Shown here piece by piece: positions 61,592 to 64,000 of a stretch of 64,000 nt of DNA. Numbering within the stretch: the stretch's first letter is position 1; the number at the start of each line of letters is the position of its first letter. The translations under genes and the position numbers were made by a program. A model generated the notes under the pieces. The model saw nothing but the letters and a program-made list of their open reading frames with translations. It made no database searches and had not been told where the DNA came from. This DNA is from Paraburkholderia bryophila (GTDB lineage Bacteria > Pseudomonadota > Gammaproteobacteria > Burkholderiales > Burkholderiaceae), in the NCBI RefSeq assembly GCF_013409255.1, contig NZ_JACCAS010000001.1:4588001-4652000 (forward strand). The letters run 5' to 3'.

Positions 61592-62416
61592 ATGAATGAA
61601 GTCGAGAAATTAAAGCGGGCGGTTTCGTGGCTCCGTGACGCAGATGGTTTGCTCATCACGGCAGGGGCGGGCATGGGCGTCGATTCAGGTCTGCCGGATT
61701 TTCGTGGGGCGGAAGGGTTTTGGCGGTCTTATCCTGCGTTGCGCCAGCATCAACTGACGTTCCAGGACATGGCGAATCCACGCACGCTCGTCAAGGCGCC
61801 GAATTTATCCTGGGGCTTTTATGGCCACCGGCTCCAACTCTACCGGCGAACCGTGCCTCACCACGGTTTTCAGATGCTTCGCCGTTGGGCCGAAAATATG
61901 CCGAAACACGCCACTGTTTTCACCAGCAATGTTGACGGTCAGTTTCAGAAAGCAGGATTCTCCGCCGATGTCCTAGCGGAATGCCACGGCTCTATCCACA
62001 TGATGCAATGCTCGGAAGTCTGCACCGACGCCATCTGGTCGGCGGCGGCGTTCGAGCCGGTTGTGGACGAAGTCGAGTGCCGCTTACTCAGTGAACTTCC
62101 GACCTGTCCGCATTGCGGCGCCGTTGCGCGACCGAACATCCTGATGTTCGGCGACTTTGACTGGATTGCGCTGCGCACCGAGGCGCAAGAGGCGCGACTG
62201 AATGTTTGGCTTGCGTCCGTAGAACGGCCTGTCGTCGTGGAGATCGGCGCGGGCAAGACTATCCCGACTGTTCGGAATTTCAGTGAGCGGGTGGGCGCCC
62301 GCGTCATCCGCATCAATCCCAAAGATCCGGGCATCGCTCCGCATCGTGGAGTCGGTTTTGCGAGCGGGGCGCTTCAAACGCTCTCGCTGCTGGACGAGGC
62401 CTTAACCGGTTTTTAA
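61592..62416 (+). CDS. Sir2-family NAD-dependent protein deacylase
   Basis: A 274-residue sirtuin that would use NAD to remove acyl groups from lysines. The NAD-binding motif GAGMGVDSGLPDFRG (residues ~25-40), TSNVDGQF, the catalytic His in ECHGS, and two Cys pairs (MMQCSEVC and CPHCG) for zinc are present. The start at 61592 is preferred over an in-frame upstream start at 61565. It lies outside attR and so is host, convergent with lplT. Confidence 0.88.
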   Translation: MNEVEKLKRAVSWLRDADGLLITAGAGMGVDSGLPDFRGAEGFWRSYPALRQHQLTFQDMANPRTLVKAPNLSWGFYGHRLQLYRRTVPHHGFQMLRRWAENMPKHATVFTSNVDGQFQKAGFSADVLAECHGSIHMMQCSEVCTDAIWSAAAFEPVVDEVECRLLSELPTCPHCGAVARPNILMFGDFDWIALRTEAQEARLNVWLASVERPVVVEIGAGKTIPTVRNFSERVGARVIRINPKDPGIAPHRGVGFASGALQTLSLLDEALTGF

Positions 62417-62467
62417 CCGGCGTCTAGCGGGCGTCGATCGCGATTCACCCGCGCCCGCGCACCGCCC

Positions 62468-63766
62468 TCACTCCTCCACCATCACCCGCATATCCACCTT
62501 GCGCTCATTCACCGCGCTGCGCCGTTTCGCGAGCCACATCATGAACGTGATGAAGCTGCCGAACACCACAATGATCCACTGCGCCGGCAGCTTCGCGGTC
62601 AGCAGCAATGCATAGACCCCAAGCATCAGCAGCACGGCCAGATTCTGATTGAAATTCTGCACCGCGATCGAGTGCCCAGCGGACAACAAAGTCGCGCCGC
62701 GATGCTGCAGAATCGCGTTCATCGGCACGATGAAAAAGCCCGACAACGCGCCGAGCAGGATCATCAGCGGATAAGCGAACAGAATGTAAAACGGCAGCAC
62801 GTATGTGCCGATCCGAATGCCCGAGCCCGCCGGGAACAGATCCTTGTTGTAGAACGCCACCGCGATCGCCACCGCGCCGGTGAGAATCCCCACCGGCAGC
62901 ACGCGCAACGATTTGCGCAATGGAATCAGCGCCGCCGCGGCCGCCGCGCCGACCGCGATGCCGAGCCCGGTGACGCCCTGCATCACCGCCGCCTTCGACA
63001 GCGACAGCCCGAGATTCACGTTGGCCCATTTGAGCACCAGCAATTGCAGCGTCACCGCGCCGCCCCACATCAAGGTTGTGACCCACAGCGCGATCTGCGC
63101 GAGCTTGTCGGCCCAGAGCACGTTGAAGCAGTGATAGAAATCGCCGACCAGCTTCTTCGGCTCGGCGAGGCGGTTCGGATAACGCGCGCCGGTGTCGGGA
63201 ATGAAAATATTGATCGCGGCGGCGATCGCGTACGTGACCATGGTCGCGAACATCGCCAGATCGGCGGACGAGCGGATCAGCGGCCAATGCGCATGCGCGA
63301 CGAATTTATCGGCGACCGTACTGATCAACGCGCCGCCGACCATCGTGCCGACAATGGTCGACAGCACAGTCGCCGATTCGAGCCACGCGTTCGCCTTGAC
63401 GAGTTTGTCGGCGGGCAGCAACTCGGTGAGGATGCCGTATTTGGCGGGCGAATACGCGGCCGCGCCGAAGCCGACCACGCCGTAGGCGATCATCGGATGC
63501 ACGCCCGCGATCATCATCAGGCAGCCGCTCGCCTTCAACGCGTTGGAGACGAACATTACGTGCCGCTTCTGCATGGCGTCGGCGAAGGCGCCGACGAACG
63601 GCGCGAGCAACACGTAGGAGACGGTGAAGAAAATCTGCAGCAGCGGGGTGACCCAGGCGGCCGAGCGAATCACGGAGAGTAGCGCGATGGCGGCGATCAG
63701 CAGGGCATTGTCCGCGAGCGACGAAACGAACTGCGCCGCGATGATTGTGTAGAAGCCTTTTTTCAT
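62468..63766 (-). CDS. lplT: Lysophospholipid transporter LplT
   Basis: A 432-residue MFS transporter that flips lysophospholipids into the cytosol for reacylation. It starts MKKGFYTIIAAQFVSSLADN and shows twelve hydrophobic helices, with SYVLLAPFVGAFADAMQKRH (the loop 2-3 MFS motif) and FGAAAYSPAKYGILTELLPA. It is host sequence flanking attR. The frame extends upstream to 63907 without a good start. Confidence 0.93.
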   Translation of the reverse strand: MKKGFYTIIAAQFVSSLADNALLIAAIALLSVIRSAAWVTPLLQIFFTVSYVLLAPFVGAFADAMQKRHVMFVSNALKASGCLMMIAGVHPMIAYGVVGFGAAAYSPAKYGILTELLPADKLVKANAWLESATVLSTIVGTMVGGALISTVADKFVAHAHWPLIRSSADLAMFATMVTYAIAAAINIFIPDTGARYPNRLAEPKKLVGDFYHCFNVLWADKLAQIALWVTTLMWGGAVTLQLLVLKWANVNLGLSLSKAAVMQGVTGLGIAVGAAAAAALIPLRKSLRVLPVGILTGAVAIAVAFYNKDLFPAGSGIRIGTYVLPFYILFAYPLMILLGALSGFFIVPMNAILQHRGATLLSAGHSIAVQNFNQNLAVLLMLGVYALLLTAKLPAQWIIVVFGSFITFMMWLAKRRSAVNERKVDMRVMVEE

Positions 63767-63910
63767 GAAGCGGGTCGGAAGCGGTGCGCCTGGTTGGACG
63801 CACGGCAGGGCGCAGCGAAAGACGCGCAAAACGCAACCGGCGAACGAGCGGGCCGGCGCGGCATCCCGCTTTGTAGCACGAACGCCTGCGCGATGCAGGC
63901 GAGCCAAACG

Positions 63911-63932
63911 AAAAAGCGGCCGAAGCCGCTTT
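63911..63932 (-). terminator. Leftward terminator at the right edge
   Basis: On the minus strand AAAGCGGC, TTCG, GCCGCTTTTTCGT. It would end a leftward gene beyond the window or shield lplT from read-through. Confidence 0.7.
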
Positions 63933-64000
63933 GGGTGTTTCTTTGGGTGTGGCCTGAGCCGACACCCAAGACCGGTCGGTCGCGCAATGACGCGCGCCTG

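Noticed and set aside
61592..62416. The Sir2 gene as prophage cargo.
   Set aside because: It lies to the right of attR and of the native mutS promoter region, so it is host.

Overview
The window is a chromosomal segment of a high-GC betaproteobacterium, most likely Paraburkholderia or a close Burkholderiaceae relative. The evidence is the gene order hisS-yfgM-bamB-der-hfq-hflX-hflK-hflC-DUF2065-hisZ-purA, the order dinG, roxA (ycfD), slyD, mutS, and the GC-rich codon use. No tRNA, rRNA, CRISPR array or insertion sequence is visible.

Layout. Positions 1-27308 are host core genome. They hold a rightward housekeeping block (histidyl-tRNA synthetase end, YfgM/BamB outer-membrane assembly, ribosome GTPase Der, Hfq, HflX, the HflKC protease regulator, HisZ, PurA, a phosphoribosyltransferase and the Kup potassium transporter). 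Then come leftward tex, a rightward block with a repeat-rich exported protein, a DUF465 protein and a DinG-type helicase, and a mixed block with an alanine-rich lipoprotein, RoxA, SlyD, a metallophosphoesterase-like protein and mutS. Positions 61204-64000 are again host: a Sir2-family protein and the lysophospholipid transporter LplT.

Positions ~27309-61203 (about 33.9 kb) are a prophage-like element inserted inside the 5' end of mutS. The left junction holds the MutS body with a new, element-encoded start and N-terminus. The right junction still carries the displaced native start: a 23-codon remnant that reads into the same Thr-Pro-Met-Met-Gln-Gln sequence before it stops. The shared core is 11 bp perfect, or 17 bp with one mismatch, and encodes Met-Met-Gln-Gln. 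The element therefore swaps the promoter and first ~23 codons of mutS and keeps the frame.

Inside the element, from left to right: a tyrosine integrase and AlpA-like regulator; a leftward early region (membrane and lipoprotein genes, small unknowns); an immunity-like switch with divergent promoters and three operator repeats; further leftward genes (RHH regulator, Rha-like antirepressor, replication proteins with five 20-bp palindromes); a rightward terminase-small-subunit-like gene; a block of accessory genes, mostly leftward (lipoprotein, DUF5677 protein, membrane protein, zinc-binding proteins, a repeat-module protein pair); a rightward tail module (assembly chaperone with a likely +1 frameshift, tape measure with tail lysozyme, hub, spike, LysM-gp25 protein); and a HigBA toxin-antitoxin pair next to the right attachment site. 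I recognise no large terminase, portal, capsid, sheath or tube gene, so it is either a deleted prophage or a satellite/tail-only element.

Regulatory signals are unusually readable: paired terminator plus GTGAYGCMA motif before the late units, two probable leaderless mRNAs, a strong orphan promoter followed by a hairpin (candidate small RNA), and inverted clusters of 12-bp integrase arm-like repeats at both ends.
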